A stretch of DNA of 64,000 bases from Microtetraspora niveoalba (GCF_001570405.1 NZ_BBYM01000005.1:124001-188000), one strand, 5' to 3'; counted from the stretch's first letter, positions 16,588-25,374 are shown. Program-made: numbers and translations. The notes: a model not told the origin generated them from the letters alone.

Positions 16588-17118
16588 ATGACCGCCATCT
16601 GGGTCCAGTCCGACCTGCTACCGGACGGCACGTACGTCGTCGCCATCCACTACGACGACGACCAATCCCGCGTTCTGAACCACGAGGCGGCGCTCCGCTA
16701 CGCCGCCGCCGTCCACGCGGCGGCTACCCGCGCGGAGCACGACGCCGCGGTGGTCGCCCAACTGGTCAAGATCGGCCTCCCGAAGGCGATCGTCGCCCAG
16801 GCCCTCCACGACCTCCGCAACGACCGGCCCCCGCACACCGCGACGATTACTGCGCCCCTCCAGCTCGAGCCCTGCGTTTCGGCCCACCGAGGCGTCGGCT
16901 ACCTGGAGGTGTACGTCGCGGGCCGCCTCGTGGGCCAGTGGGACCCGGATGACGCCCGCGACCACGCCGCCAACGTGCTCGCCGTACTCGCTGCCGTCGA
17001 CCTCGACGCCGCGTACCGCCGCTACCTGATCGGCACCGTCGGCCTGGACCGAGCCCGCGCGGAAGCCGCCGTCGGAGGCCTCGCCGCCCACCTCAACGGG
17101 GAGACCCGGAGGACATGA
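16588..17118 (+). CDS. Unknown early protein, 176 aa
   Basis: Starts 3 bp after the previous stop. It has an N-terminal beta region, then Ala-rich helices. A stretch VSAHRGVGYLEVYVAGRLVG is followed by WDPDDARDHAANVLAVLAAV. Not assigned. Confidence 0.65.
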   Translation: MTAIWVQSDLLPDGTYVVAIHYDDDQSRVLNHEAALRYAAAVHAAATRAEHDAAVVAQLVKIGLPKAIVAQALHDLRNDRPPHTATITAPLQLEPCVSAHRGVGYLEVYVAGRLVGQWDPDDARDHAANVLAVLAAVDLDAAYRRYLIGTVGLDRARAEAAVGGLAAHLNGETRRT

Positions 17119-17215
17119 TGACGTAGATTCGGCGCCCGCGACCACAGCACATGAAGACGATCATGGGAGGTGGCCGCCTCCGCTGACGGCCCCAGGAACC
17201 CAGGAGGAGCTGCCC

Positions 17216-18127
17216 ATGCCGCGGCTGCACTGCCCCACATGCAGCGGCACCATGCCCGGCCACCTGCAAGTGTGCCGGTCCTGCGCCGCTGGCACGCTAC
17301 GGGACCTGGCCGACGTGCCCAGCCTCACCATGGAACTCGATCGTGCTCTCGCCCGGCAGAACGTGTTCGGCGACCGCGCGGGCGGCCGCTCCGCCGAGAC
17401 GGCGCTCCCCTGGGACCAGCGAGCGCGCGAGGCTCGGCACGTCCTGCGCAGCGCGCTCTCCGGGTGGACGCACTACCTCGCCGACGGCATCCGCCCGATG
17501 GCAGGCCCGATCTGCCGGGCCAGATGCGAGCACCAGACCTGCACCTACATCAGCCTCGGCCGCCCCCCTCGGCGCGATGCCACGCCGGGAGCGATGGCCG
17601 TCTGGCTGCTGCGCCACCAGCGTCAGCTCCTCGGCCGGGCCACCGCCGATGAAGCCGTCGACGAGATCCGCGAGGCCGTACGGCTCGCGCGGCGCGCGAT
17701 CGACCGGCCGCCCAGCCTCTGGTACGCCGGACCGTGCGGCGTGGGCGGCTGCGATGCCGACCTGTATGCCCGCCACGGCTCGGCGATCATCCGGTGCCGT
17801 GCCTGCTACGCCACGCACGACACCGCGGCGCGCGAGACGTGGCTGCTGCGGCAGGCCACCCATCACCTCGGTACCGCCACCGAGATCGCGCGGGCACTGA
17901 CCGGGTTCGGGTACGAGGTCACCCCCGCCCGGATCTGGCAATGGGCACACCGCGGCCGCCTCGCCGCGCGCGGCCGCGGCAGGCGTGGCCCGCTGTACCG
18001 GGTCGGCGATGTCCTGGACCTCCTGACCGGTGCCGAGCCTCTCGCGGTGCTCGGCCCGGCCTGCGCGAAAGACTGTAAGCACCCCACCTGCAAACTCCTC
18101 CGCACACGCCCGAGAAAGGCAGCATGA
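17216..18127 (+). CDS. Zinc-ribbon plus HTH DNA-binding protein
   Basis: 303 residues. The N-terminus has CPTC and CRSC knuckles (residues 6-9 and 20-23). A second Cys-rich region near 175-200 has CGVGGC and CRACYATH. Residues 215-265 (GTATEIARALTGFGYEVTPARIWQWAHRG) form a MerR-like HTH ending in a basic wing (RGRGRRGPLYRVGDVLDLL). Proteins of this build occur in actinophage early regions and probably bind DNA. It is preceded by a 97-bp gap, with AGGAGGAG at the RBS position. Confidence 0.7.
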   Translation: MPRLHCPTCSGTMPGHLQVCRSCAAGTLRDLADVPSLTMELDRALARQNVFGDRAGGRSAETALPWDQRAREARHVLRSALSGWTHYLADGIRPMAGPICRARCEHQTCTYISLGRPPRRDATPGAMAVWLLRHQRQLLGRATADEAVDEIREAVRLARRAIDRPPSLWYAGPCGVGGCDADLYARHGSAIIRCRACYATHDTAARETWLLRQATHHLGTATEIARALTGFGYEVTPARIWQWAHRGRLAARGRGRRGPLYRVGDVLDLLTGAEPLAVLGPACAKDCKHPTCKLLRTRPRKAA

Positions 18128-18357
18128 CCATGTCGAACCAGACCAGCACTGTCCTTGTCCTGCTCACGGTCGGCGACCAGGCCGAGCTCGTCACCGACCT
18201 GCACCCCAAGTCGGCCCCGCTGCGGGTGCCCGCCGCGCGGATCGCTGAGCAGGCTGGCCTCCCTGCCAACGAGCTGCCCGGCCGGCGCTTCACCGTGACC
18301 CGGCTCACCGAGGACGACGCCAACGGCTTCACCCTGCTCAACGACCCGCGACGCTGA
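18124..18357 (+). CDS. Unknown small protein, 77 aa
   Basis: Overlaps the preceding stop by four bases. Mixed beta/alpha (TVLVLLTVGDQAELVTDL), converging on the opposite-strand HTH gene, with 14 bp between stops. Confidence 0.65.
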   Translation: MTMSNQTSTVLVLLTVGDQAELVTDLHPKSAPLRVPAARIAEQAGLPANELPGRRFTVTRLTEDDANGFTLLNDPRR

Positions 18358-18371
18358 CCAGCCAGCCGGGC

Positions 18372-18764
18372 TTACTGCGCCTTTCGAGGCCGCCCGGCCC
18401 GGCGGTCCCACCGCTTGTCGAACGCGATGATGTCCGCGCGCGCCCACAGCTTCCCGGCCGCGAGTTCGTATCGCGGCTTCGGGAAGTCTGGGCGCTGCGC
18501 GAGCTGCTGGACGCGCTGCCGCGTGACGCCGAGGATCTCGCCCGCCTCGACCGCGCCGACCAGGTCACGCCGTTCGGGTTCGCGCTTGGCAAGCTCGGCC
18601 AGGGCGAGCAGCAGCAGATCGGTGGTGTTCCAGTCCTCGCGGCCTTCCTGTTCCAGCTCGTGGGCGAGACGGGCGGCTTCGCTGTCGTCGTAGCCGAGGG
18701 CGACGGCGACGCGTCGGGCCGCGTTGAGCATGGCGTGGGAGTGGCTGAGGTTCTCGTTACTCAT
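18372..18764 (-). CDS. HTH regulator, AlpA/MerR-like, opposing strand
   Basis: 130 residues on the minus strand, alone among rightward genes. Residues 68-115 (AGEILGVTRQRVQQLAQ, then FPKPRYELAAGKLWARADI) are a typical phage winged-helix. The N-terminal half is helical and may dimerise. It is divergent from the 18885 gene across a promoter region with palindromes, so autoregulation is likely. It may gate the switch from early to late expression. Confidence 0.78.
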   Translation of the reverse strand: MSNENLSHSHAMLNAARRVAVALGYDDSEAARLAHELEQEGREDWNTTDLLLLALAELAKREPERRDLVGAVEAGEILGVTRQRVQQLAQRPDFPKPRYELAAGKLWARADIIAFDKRWDRRAGRPRKAQ

Positions 18765-18785
18765 GAATCCAGCATGGCAAAACTA

Positions 18786-18815
18786 TTGCAGGATCGCAAG
18801 GGTTTATGCCATAAT
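18786..18815 (+). promoter_or_regulatory. Promoter with embedded palindromes
   Basis: TTGCAG (18786-18791) and CATAAT (18810-18815) are 18 bp apart and fit a sigma-70-type promoter reading right. TTGC-AGGATC-GCAA (18786-18799) covers the -35 box and TTATG-C-CATAA (18804-18814) covers the -10 box. Both are inverted repeats, so a repressor, probably the divergent HTH protein, could shut it. Confidence 0.65.
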
Positions 18816-18854
18816 GGAGATGTCGGCAAGGGGGTCGGACCCCGAACCGGCAAG

Positions 18855-18877
18855 CAGGTTGAAAACTCAAGAGAGGA
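18855..18877 (+). repeat. Direct repeat copy 1 (second at 19411-19432)
   Basis: CAGGTTGAAAACTC followed by AAGAGAGGAG here, and by CGAGAGGAG at 19411-19432. The first copy holds the RBS of the 18885 gene; the second forms a small hairpin after it. The two copies bracket that gene. Confidence 0.6.
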
Positions 18878-18884
18878 GAACACG

Positions 18885-19265
18885 GTGGACAACCACCACG
18901 AGGACCCGCTCGATGCGCTGGGCCACGCACTGCTGGGGGCTTACGTCCTCATCGGCAAGCTGCTCGGCTGGCTCCCCCTCCCGATCGGACTCCCCCCGAT
19001 CGACGAGGAGGACTGGGACGGACTGGTCGCCGTCGCCGCCATCGACCGGGCGAGGATCGCGGTGAGGGACCTTCCCCTGGACTCCCTCACCGCGTCGATC
19101 ATGGACAAGCTGCTCTTGGAGTGGCTGACCGCCCACGATCTGGGCGTGATCACGGAAGTCGTCGGCCGTGACCGGTGGCGACTGGAGGCGCTGTCCTACG
19201 CACTCAGCAGGATCACGTCCCTCGCGCAACTCGCGGAATCCCGGCTCCGACCCTACGAGGACTGA
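18885..19265 (+). CDS. Unknown protein, 126 aa
   Basis: GTG 18885 lies 7 bp after GAGAGGAGAA, a good RBS, 69 bp after the -10 box. Residues 10-35 include a hydrophobic stretch (LGHALLGAYVLIGKLLGWLP), perhaps one membrane helix, and the remainder is helical and acidic. It has its own promoter and is followed by terminator hairpins, so it is an independent unit. Unknown function. Confidence 0.68.
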   Translation: MDNHHEDPLDALGHALLGAYVLIGKLLGWLPLPIGLPPIDEEDWDGLVAVAAIDRARIAVRDLPLDSLTASIMDKLLLEWLTAHDLGVITEVVGRDRWRLEALSYALSRITSLAQLAESRLRPYED

Positions 19266-19271
19266 GCCACC

Positions 19272-19304
19272 CCACCGCCCCGGGCAGCCAGCTCGGGGCG
19301 GTGG
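19272..19304. terminator. Hairpin after the 18885 gene
   Basis: CCACCGCCCCG pairs with CGGGGCGGTGG, a perfect 11-bp stem with an 11-nt loop, 6 bp after the stop. No clear T-run. Confidence 0.6.
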
Positions 19305-19353
19305 CCCCACCGTCTCCCGCTCTTGAGCCTCGGCCTGGCATCTGCAGACAAAA

Positions 19354-19409
19354 GGACCGGCGAGGCGGAGCGCCCCAAAGGGCACTCTGATTCGGAACCT
19401 CGCCGGTCC
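19354..19409. other. 12-bp inverted repeat, structured RNA candidate
   Basis: GGACCGGCGAGG (19354-19365) pairs perfectly with CCTCGCCGGTCC (19398-19409). The 32-nt interior contains GCCCC-AAAG-GGGC, which can form a second stem on top. It lies in a 449-bp gene-free gap between the 18885 gene and HNH, directly before the second repeat copy. It could be a small RNA or a double terminator. Confidence 0.5.
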
Positions 19410-19527
19410 GCAGGTTGAAAACTCCGAGAGGAGTTTCAGCCGCCATCGTACCGCTGGCCTGCCGACTTGCGGCCCCTGATCACTCCTGTCATGCTGAAGA
19501 TCCGCGGACACACGTATGCCCGCAGCC

Positions 19528-19556
19528 AGCCCCGCCAGTGCGGGGCTTTCGTATTT
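19528..19556 (+). terminator. Rho-independent terminator ahead of the late operon
   Basis: AGCCCCGC-CAGT-GCGGGGCT followed by TTCGTATTT is a compact 8-bp hairpin with a T-rich tail. It insulates the late genes from early transcription. Confidence 0.75.
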
Positions 19557-19714
19557 CCGGGACATGGGGAAGTGGATCCGGAGATCGCAGGGGGGAGGGC
19601 GGCAGGGGTCGGCGGCCCCTGCCGCCTCACCCGCGCCGCCCCCCGGGGGCGGCGTAGCCCTCAGAGGCCCTCCGTGGACGGGAGAAGCGGGCCCCGCTTG
19701 GAGAGGAGGGCCCC

Positions 19715-20068
19715 GTGCCGGTCAGCCCCCCGTCCCGGTGCACCGCCCCCCAGTCGCCCCCGTGCCCGGCCCTGGCCGAGCGCGACGGCCGCTGCGGCGA
19801 CCATCAGCGCAAGCCATGGCAGGGCAAGCAGGGTGCATGGGCGGGCGGCTCCACCCGCCGGTGGCGCCGGGTCCGGGGACAGCATTTGCGAGCCGAGCCC
19901 ACCTGCCGCCGCTGCGGCGCGCCAGCTGACGAGGTCGATCACATCGTGCGGCTCGAAGACGGCGGCGCGCGATTCGATCACCGCAACCTGCAGAGCTTGT
20001 GCGCGCCTTGTCATCAGCTCAAGTCGGCTGAGGACCATCGCAGCGCGCGTGCGCGCGCACAGCGCTGA
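19715..20068 (+). CDS. HNH endonuclease
   Basis: 117 residues starting at GTG 19715, with AGGAGGG just upstream. The HNH core is clear: CRRCGAPADEVDHIVRLEDG, then HRNLQSLCAPCHQLKS, with two CxxC zinc knuckles around the DH catalytic pair. HNH proteins beside terminase are required for specific cos cleavage in HK97-like phages, so this is the first gene of the packaging operon. Confidence 0.9.
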   Translation: MPVSPPSRCTAPQSPPCPALAERDGRCGDHQRKPWQGKQGAWAGGSTRRWRRVRGQHLRAEPTCRRCGAPADEVDHIVRLEDGGARFDHRNLQSLCAPCHQLKSAEDHRSARARAQR

Positions 20069-20175
20069 ACGATCGCAAGGCGAAGCATCAGCATCGCGCA
20101 GACGAGCGGCTGCTTCGTCAGCGTCAGCGCAGCGACGTTCAGCAGCGGCGCCGCCGCGCCGAGGGGCGCCCGCCG

Positions 20176-20201
20176 CGAACTCCCGGGGGAAGGGGAGTTC
20201 G
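20176..20201. other. Inverted repeat before terS, possible cos-region element
   Basis: CGAACTCCC and GGGAGTTCG form a perfect 9-bp inverted repeat with an 8-nt loop, in the 214-bp gap between HNH and terS, where cos sites of such phages often lie. It could equally be a terminator. I cannot place the cohesive ends. Confidence 0.4.
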
Positions 20202-20282
20202 GATTTCACGCGCCCGGAGGAACGGACACCGGCGCGGTAATTCCGCTTTTCCCCAGTCAGAATCAGCGATAGGGGGTCTGCC

Positions 20283-20738
20283 ATGGGTCGCACCCCGCGG
20301 CCAGTCGCGCTGAAGCTGCTGAACGGCACCTCCGAGGGGCGCGACTCCGGCGGCCGCAAGGTCACACCGCCTCCGGCGTTCCGGCGGCTGCCACCCAAGC
20401 CGCCGACGTGGCTCACTCGGGAGGCCCGCGCGGAGTGGCGGCGTGTCGCCCCGGAGCTGACCCGGCTGGACCTGCTCAAGGAAGGTGACCGCGCGACGCT
20501 CGCGGTGTACTGCGAGACGTGGGCGCGGTTCGTCGAGGCCACCCGGACGATCCAGCGCGAGGGCCTGACCATCGAGGCGAAACAGGGGCTGCTCGCGCAT
20601 CCCGCGGTGGCGATCGCCCGGTCCGCCGGCCGGGAGCTGCGCGCGTTCGCTGTCCAGTTCGGTCTGACCCCGGCGAGCGAGGGGGCGGTGGCGAAGGGGG
20701 CCGACGATGGCGAGGAGGACAACAACCCGTTCGCCTGA
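20283..20738 (+). CDS. terS: Phage terminase small subunit, P27 family
   Basis: 151 residues. The N-terminus GRTPRPVALKLLNGTSEGRD is the P27-family signature; helical DNA-binding and oligomerisation segments follow (REARAEWRRVAPELTRLDLL). It recognises the packaging site and loads the large subunit. Overlaps terL by 32 bp. Confidence 0.9.
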   Translation: MGRTPRPVALKLLNGTSEGRDSGGRKVTPPPAFRRLPPKPPTWLTREARAEWRRVAPELTRLDLLKEGDRATLAVYCETWARFVEATRTIQREGLTIEAKQGLLAHPAVAIARSAGRELRAFAVQFGLTPASEGAVAKGADDGEEDNNPFA

Positions 20739-22476
20739 CGCCGACGTCGAGCTGCCGGACGCCGAGGAGCTCGAGCGGCTCAAGCTCTCGCCCGAGGTCG
20801 CCTGGTATCTGCTGTCGCGCGGTATCCCGCTGCCGGACTGCCCGCCGCGGTGGAAGACACCGGAGCCGCGGACCGTGCCCGGCGCCCGGTTCGACCCGGC
20901 CCGGGTCGACAAGGTACTCGTCTCCTTCTCGATGCTCCGGCACACGCAAGGGCAGTGGGCCGGGCAGCCGCTTCGGCCGGACCCGTGGCAGATCGCCTAC
21001 ATCCTCGCGCCGGTGTTCGGGTGGGTGCGCTGGGATGACGACGCCGGCGACTACGTCCGGATCGTCAACAGCTTGTACGTGGAGCTGCCGCGCAAGAACG
21101 GCAAGAGCACGTTGCTCGGCGGGATCGCGATCTACCTCACCGCGGCTGATGGTGAGCGCGGCGCGCAGGTCGTCGCTGCGGCGACCAACGAGCGTCAGGC
21201 GGGTTTCGTCTTCGCGCCGATCAAGCAGCTTGCCGAGCGCGCTCCGGCGCTGAAGAAGCACGTCAAGCCGTTCAAGAAGCGGATCGTCCATCCGAAGTCC
21301 GGCAGCTACTTCGAGGTCGTCGCGGCCGTCGCCGACGCCCAGCACGGCGCGAACCTGCACGGCGGCGTGATCGACGAGCTGCACGTCCACAAGGACCCCG
21401 AACTCGTCGAGACGATTGAGACCGGCACCGGCTCACGCACGCAGCCGCTGATCGCGATCATCACGACGGCCGACAAGGGCAAGCGGAACACGATCTACGA
21501 CCGCAAGCGGCGCCGGATCGAGCAGCTCGCCCGCGGCGTGCTCACCGACGCGAGCACGTACGGCGTGGTGTGGTGCGCGGACTGGGAGGACCAGTACGGC
21601 GAGGCCCCATTCCAGGAGGAGACCTGGCGCAAGGCCAACCCGGGGTACGGGATCTCCCCGACCCGGGCGTACATGATGCGGGCCGCGACCGAGGCGCGGC
21701 AGTCGCCGGCGGACCTGGCGAAGTTCCTGCGGCTGCACCTCGGCATCCGGACCAAGCAGGAAACCCGCTACATCAGCCTGGAGTCCTGGGACCGCAACGC
21801 CGGCCTGGTCGACGAGGCGGCGCTGGCCGGGCGGGAGACGTACGGCGGGCTCGACCTGGCGAGCACCTCGGACCTGTCCGCGCTCTGCTGGCTCTTCCCC
21901 GACGACGGCACCGGCGGCTATGACGTGCTGTGGCGGATCTGGACGCCGGAGGCCAACCTCGAGGCCCTTGATAAGCGGACCGCGGGCATGGCGAGCGTGT
22001 GGGTGCGGCAGGGCTACCTGACCGCCACGCCGGGCAACGTCGCCGACTACGACTGGATCCGGCAGCAGATCGACCGGGACATGTCCGCCTTCAACGTCCG
22101 GTCGGTCGGGTTCGACCCGTGGAACGCGACGCAGCTCACCAACGACCTGGCCGCGGCCGGCGCCCCGCTTATCAAGGTCCGGCAGGGCTTCATCACGCTC
22201 TCGCCGCCGCTGAAGGAGCTGCAGCGGCTGCTGCTGAAGGGCAGCGCGGAGGAGCCGCTGGTCCGGCACGGCGGGAACCCAGTCGCCCGCTGGTGCGTGG
22301 ACAACCTGGCGGTGGCCATGGACCCGAGCGAGAACGTCAAGCCGGACAAGGCGAGCTCGGCGGAGAAGATCGACGCGGTCGCGGCCATGGTGACCGCGAT
22401 GGCCGAGGCGATGGTGCGCGAGCCCGTCAAGACGTCGGCCTACGCCGATGAGAACGCTGAACTGATCGTGATCTGA
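20707..22476 (+). CDS. terL: Phage terminase large subunit
   Basis: 589 residues. The ATPase domain has Walker A PRKNGKST (128-135) and Walker B VIDELH with D223/E224. The RNase H-like nuclease begins with GGLDLASTSDLSALCW, where D383 is the first metal ligand. The protein pumps DNA into the prohead and cuts it. Length and motifs are typical of cos-type HK97/phiC31-group terminases. Confidence 0.95.
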   Translation: MARRTTTRSPDADVELPDAEELERLKLSPEVAWYLLSRGIPLPDCPPRWKTPEPRTVPGARFDPARVDKVLVSFSMLRHTQGQWAGQPLRPDPWQIAYILAPVFGWVRWDDDAGDYVRIVNSLYVELPRKNGKSTLLGGIAIYLTAADGERGAQVVAAATNERQAGFVFAPIKQLAERAPALKKHVKPFKKRIVHPKSGSYFEVVAAVADAQHGANLHGGVIDELHVHKDPELVETIETGTGSRTQPLIAIITTADKGKRNTIYDRKRRRIEQLARGVLTDASTYGVVWCADWEDQYGEAPFQEETWRKANPGYGISPTRAYMMRAATEARQSPADLAKFLRLHLGIRTKQETRYISLESWDRNAGLVDEAALAGRETYGGLDLASTSDLSALCWLFPDDGTGGYDVLWRIWTPEANLEALDKRTAGMASVWVRQGYLTATPGNVADYDWIRQQIDRDMSAFNVRSVGFDPWNATQLTNDLAAAGAPLIKVRQGFITLSPPLKELQRLLLKGSAEEPLVRHGGNPVARWCVDNLAVAMDPSENVKPDKASSAEKIDAVAAMVTAMAEAMVREPVKTSAYADENAELIVI

Positions 22477-22487
22477 AGGGGGCCGAT

Positions 22488-22685
22488 GTGGGCTATCGAC
22501 GGCATGTCGGCCGGCGGCTGATCGTGCAGCTGGACGGCGAGACGCTCGACGGCGTGCTGCAGCGCGCCGACCGGCGCACGCTGACCCTGCGCGAGACCGC
22601 CCTCGTCGCCGGGGACCGGCGCACGCCGATCGACGGCCTGGTCGTCATCGAGCGGGCCCGCATCGCCTGGGCTCAGGTGCCGTGA
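22488..22685 (+). CDS. Small head-region protein, 65 aa
   Basis: GTG 22488. Short, beta-rich and basic (GRRLIVQLDGETLDGVLQRA). A small gene of this type between terL and portal is common in actinophages; function unknown. Stop overlaps the portal ATG (TGATG). Confidence 0.7.
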   Translation: MGYRRHVGRRLIVQLDGETLDGVLQRADRRTLTLRETALVAGDRRTPIDGLVVIERARIAWAQVP

Positions 22686-24607
22686 TGGCTCGCACGTTCC
22701 AGAGTCTCGGGGAGCTGGGCAGCTACCTGGAAGCCGCCGGCGTCCGCGTGGTCGACCCGGGTTACCCGCTGACAGACCTGGCCGACGACGGATGCGCCTA
22801 CGACGTGTGGCGCTCCCAACCCAGCGTCCGGAAGGTCGTCGACTTCGTCGCGCGCAACGTCGCCAGCGTGCCGCTGCACGTGTACGAGCGGGTGAGTGAC
22901 CTCGACCGGCAGCGGGTCATCGACCACCCGCTCGCGCGGCTGCTCGCCGCGCCGGCGCCGCGCATGGTGCCGTTCCGGCTCTGGCACGCGCTCCTGGCCG
23001 ACTGGCTGATCTACGACCGGTGGTGCGCCGCCAAGAAGATCACCGACACCGGCGTGTTGCAGCTCGTCCGCGTGCCGGCGCGGCGTTTCCGGTTCGTCGA
23101 CGACGGCCTGGACCAGGTCGCCAAGATCGCGATCTGGACGCGCGAGGGCCACTACGACGAGCACGACCCGGACGGCTTCGTCTACGACCACGGGTACTCC
23201 CAGCGCGGCGCGAACGGCACGAGCCCGATGGAGACCCTGCGGGACCTGCTCGCCGAGGCCCGCGAAGCGGTGGAGTACCGGCGGGCCGTCTGGGCCAACG
23301 GGGCCCGGGTGCCGGCGGTGATCGAGCGTCCGGCTGATGCTCCGTCGTGGGACGACACGGCTCGAGGTCGTTTCGTCTCCAGCATGCGCGCCTTCATCCG
23401 TAAGGGCGGCCGCGAGGGCGGCGTGCCGGTGCTCGAGGACGGCATGACCATGAAGGTGGTCAATGCGTTCTCGCCGCGCGACACCGGGGACCTCGAGGGC
23501 CGTCGGCTGACCGACGCCGAGGTGGCCAGCGCGTACCACATCGCTCCGGAGCTGGTCGGCGCCCGCGCGGGCACCTACAGCAACATCGAGGCGTACCGGC
23601 AGATGCTCTACCGGGACGCGCTCGGCCCGCTGATTGTCGCGGTCGAGCAGGTCCTGAACGCGATGCTGACGCCCGATCTCGCCGGCGGCCGCGCACTGTA
23701 CGTCGAGGCCAACATCGAGGCCAAGCTCCGCGGCAGCTTCGAGGAGCAGGCCCGCGTCCTGTCGAGCGCGGTGGGCGCGCCGTGGATGCTGCGTTCGGAG
23801 GCCCGGGCCCGGGCGAACCTGCCGGCGATCGAGCACGCTGACGAGCTCGTGGTGCCGCTGAACGTCACGGTGGGCGGGCTCGCCTCGCCGAGGGACACGG
23901 CGCCGCCCCCAAAAGCGGGCCGCCTCGCCAAGGCGGCGAGGCCTGACGATCTCGGGACGTTCGCGGCCGAGCGGGACGCCTTCGAGCGCGCGCTGACCCA
24001 CCACCTGGAGGGCCTGGCCGCCGAGCTCACCCGCCGCCTGGAGCTGAAGGCGGCCGACGACCTGGCGGAGGTGTGGGGCACCGAGCGCGCGGAGCGCGAG
24101 GCGGCGCTGGCCGAGCTCGTGCTGGCGTGGGGGTATCGCCTCGCTCAGGTCGGCGCGTGGGAGGTCCTCACGAGCTGGAACCCGGAGGCGGACGGCTGGT
24201 CGGCCGAGGTGATGTTGGCGTGGCTGGCCAAGGCCGCCGCCACCTACGCCGCGGAGATCGAGCAGGCCACCTATGACCGGGTCGCCGAGGCGGCCGATCA
24301 GGGGGATCAGGCGATCCGCGACGCGCTGGCCGGTTGGGCGGAGGTCGCCGCGCTGCACGCGCTGACCGCCAGCACGGAGTTCCGTGGCTTCGGTGGCCAC
24401 GACGCCGCCAAGGCCTCCGGACTGGCCCGCAAGACCTGGCACGCGCGAGGCCGTAGCAGCCGGCCGACGCACGCGGCCCTGTCCGGCACGAGCGTCGAGA
24501 TCTGGGACGTGTTCGGCAACGGGGCGCGCTGGCCCGGGGACCGGCGGGCCGGCGCCAAGGAGACCGCGCGCTGCCGGTGCCATCTGACCTACTCGAGGAG
24601 CGAGTGA
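22685..24607 (+). CDS. Portal protein fused to MuF-like C-terminal domain
   Basis: 640 residues. Residues 1-410 are an HK97-type portal (YDVWRSQPSVRKVVDFVARN; SYHIAPELVGA-type region near 280). After a Pro-rich linker, residues 420-640 are helical and end in HAALSGTSVEIWDVFGNGAR and ETARCRCHLTY, the signature of phage Mu F-type head-morphogenesis proteins. Normally these are two genes; here they are one open frame. The dodecameric portal is the DNA gate, and MuF domains are thought to enter the capsid. A GTG three bases upstream could also start it. Confidence 0.9.
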   Translation: MARTFQSLGELGSYLEAAGVRVVDPGYPLTDLADDGCAYDVWRSQPSVRKVVDFVARNVASVPLHVYERVSDLDRQRVIDHPLARLLAAPAPRMVPFRLWHALLADWLIYDRWCAAKKITDTGVLQLVRVPARRFRFVDDGLDQVAKIAIWTREGHYDEHDPDGFVYDHGYSQRGANGTSPMETLRDLLAEAREAVEYRRAVWANGARVPAVIERPADAPSWDDTARGRFVSSMRAFIRKGGREGGVPVLEDGMTMKVVNAFSPRDTGDLEGRRLTDAEVASAYHIAPELVGARAGTYSNIEAYRQMLYRDALGPLIVAVEQVLNAMLTPDLAGGRALYVEANIEAKLRGSFEEQARVLSSAVGAPWMLRSEARARANLPAIEHADELVVPLNVTVGGLASPRDTAPPPKAGRLAKAARPDDLGTFAAERDAFERALTHHLEGLAAELTRRLELKAADDLAEVWGTERAEREAALAELVLAWGYRLAQVGAWEVLTSWNPEADGWSAEVMLAWLAKAAATYAAEIEQATYDRVAEAADQGDQAIRDALAGWAEVAALHALTASTEFRGFGGHDAAKASGLARKTWHARGRSSRPTHAALSGTSVEIWDVFGNGARWPGDRRAGAKETARCRCHLTYSRSE

Positions 24608-25374
24608 TGCTGACCAAGGAGTGTCCCGCACGCATCAAGGCGGCCGGCACCGCCGACGGGCTCGCCGAGGGCCAGTTCGTCGCGCTCGTGTCGGTGTTCG
24701 GCAACATCGACAGCGTCGGCGACGTCGTCGTGCCGGGCGCGTTCGCCGATGACCTGGCCCGATGGGTGGCCAAGGGCGACCCGATCCCGGTGATCTGGTC
24801 GCACGACTGGCGCGACCCCTTCAGCCACATCGGCACCGTGTTGGAGGCCGAGGAGACCGTCGACGGCCTGGTGGTGAAGGCCCAGATCGAGGACCTGGAC
24901 ACCAACGCGAAGGCCGCGCAGGTGTACCGGCTGCTGAAGGGCCGCCGCGTCACCCAGTTCTCTTTCGCCTACGACATCGACGAGGGCGCGTGGGTCGACG
25001 CGAAGGAGGGCCGCAGCTACTACGAGCTGCGCAAGCTCCGGCTGCACGAGGTCGGCCCCTGCCTGGTGGGCGCGAACCAGGAGACCGAACTTCTCGCCGC
25101 CAAGGCCGCGACGCTGGCCGAGGCGGTCAAGGGCGGCCGGACGCTGGCCGACGCCCACTATGAGCGGCTCGCGCGAGCCCGGGACGCCATCACCGGCGTC
25201 CTGGACGCGCGGCCCACCAAGACCCCCGCGCGCGACGCCGGCCAGCCGCCTGCCGCCGACAACGACGATGCGGCCCGCGCGCCGAAGTCGTCGTCCGCCG
25301 ATCGGCCGCAGTCACGGACCGCCCAGGCAGCCGCACGGCTCACCCTGATGACGATCACGGACGGAGACTCATGA
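24607..25374 (+). CDS. HK97-type prohead protease
   Basis: 255 residues. The S78 protease fold is visible: GQFVALVSVFGNIDSVGDVV, then PVIWSHDW with the catalytic His, and FSFAYDI with the Ser. The C-terminal 70 residues are low complexity. It removes capsid scaffold domains and itself during maturation. ATG 24607 overlaps the portal stop. Confidence 0.92.
   Translation: MLTKECPARIKAAGTADGLAEGQFVALVSVFGNIDSVGDVVVPGAFADDLARWVAKGDPIPVIWSHDWRDPFSHIGTVLEAEETVDGLVVKAQIEDLDTNAKAAQVYRLLKGRRVTQFSFAYDIDEGAWVDAKEGRSYYELRKLRLHEVGPCLVGANQETELLAAKAATLAEAVKGGRTLADAHYERLARARDAITGVLDARPTKTPARDAGQPPAADNDDAARAPKSSSADRPQSRTAQAAARLTLMTITDGDS

Noticed and set aside
22673-24631. 652-codon frame antisense to the portal gene
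   Set aside because: Low-complexity Arg/Gly/Val composition typical of a shadow; the sense strand is the portal.
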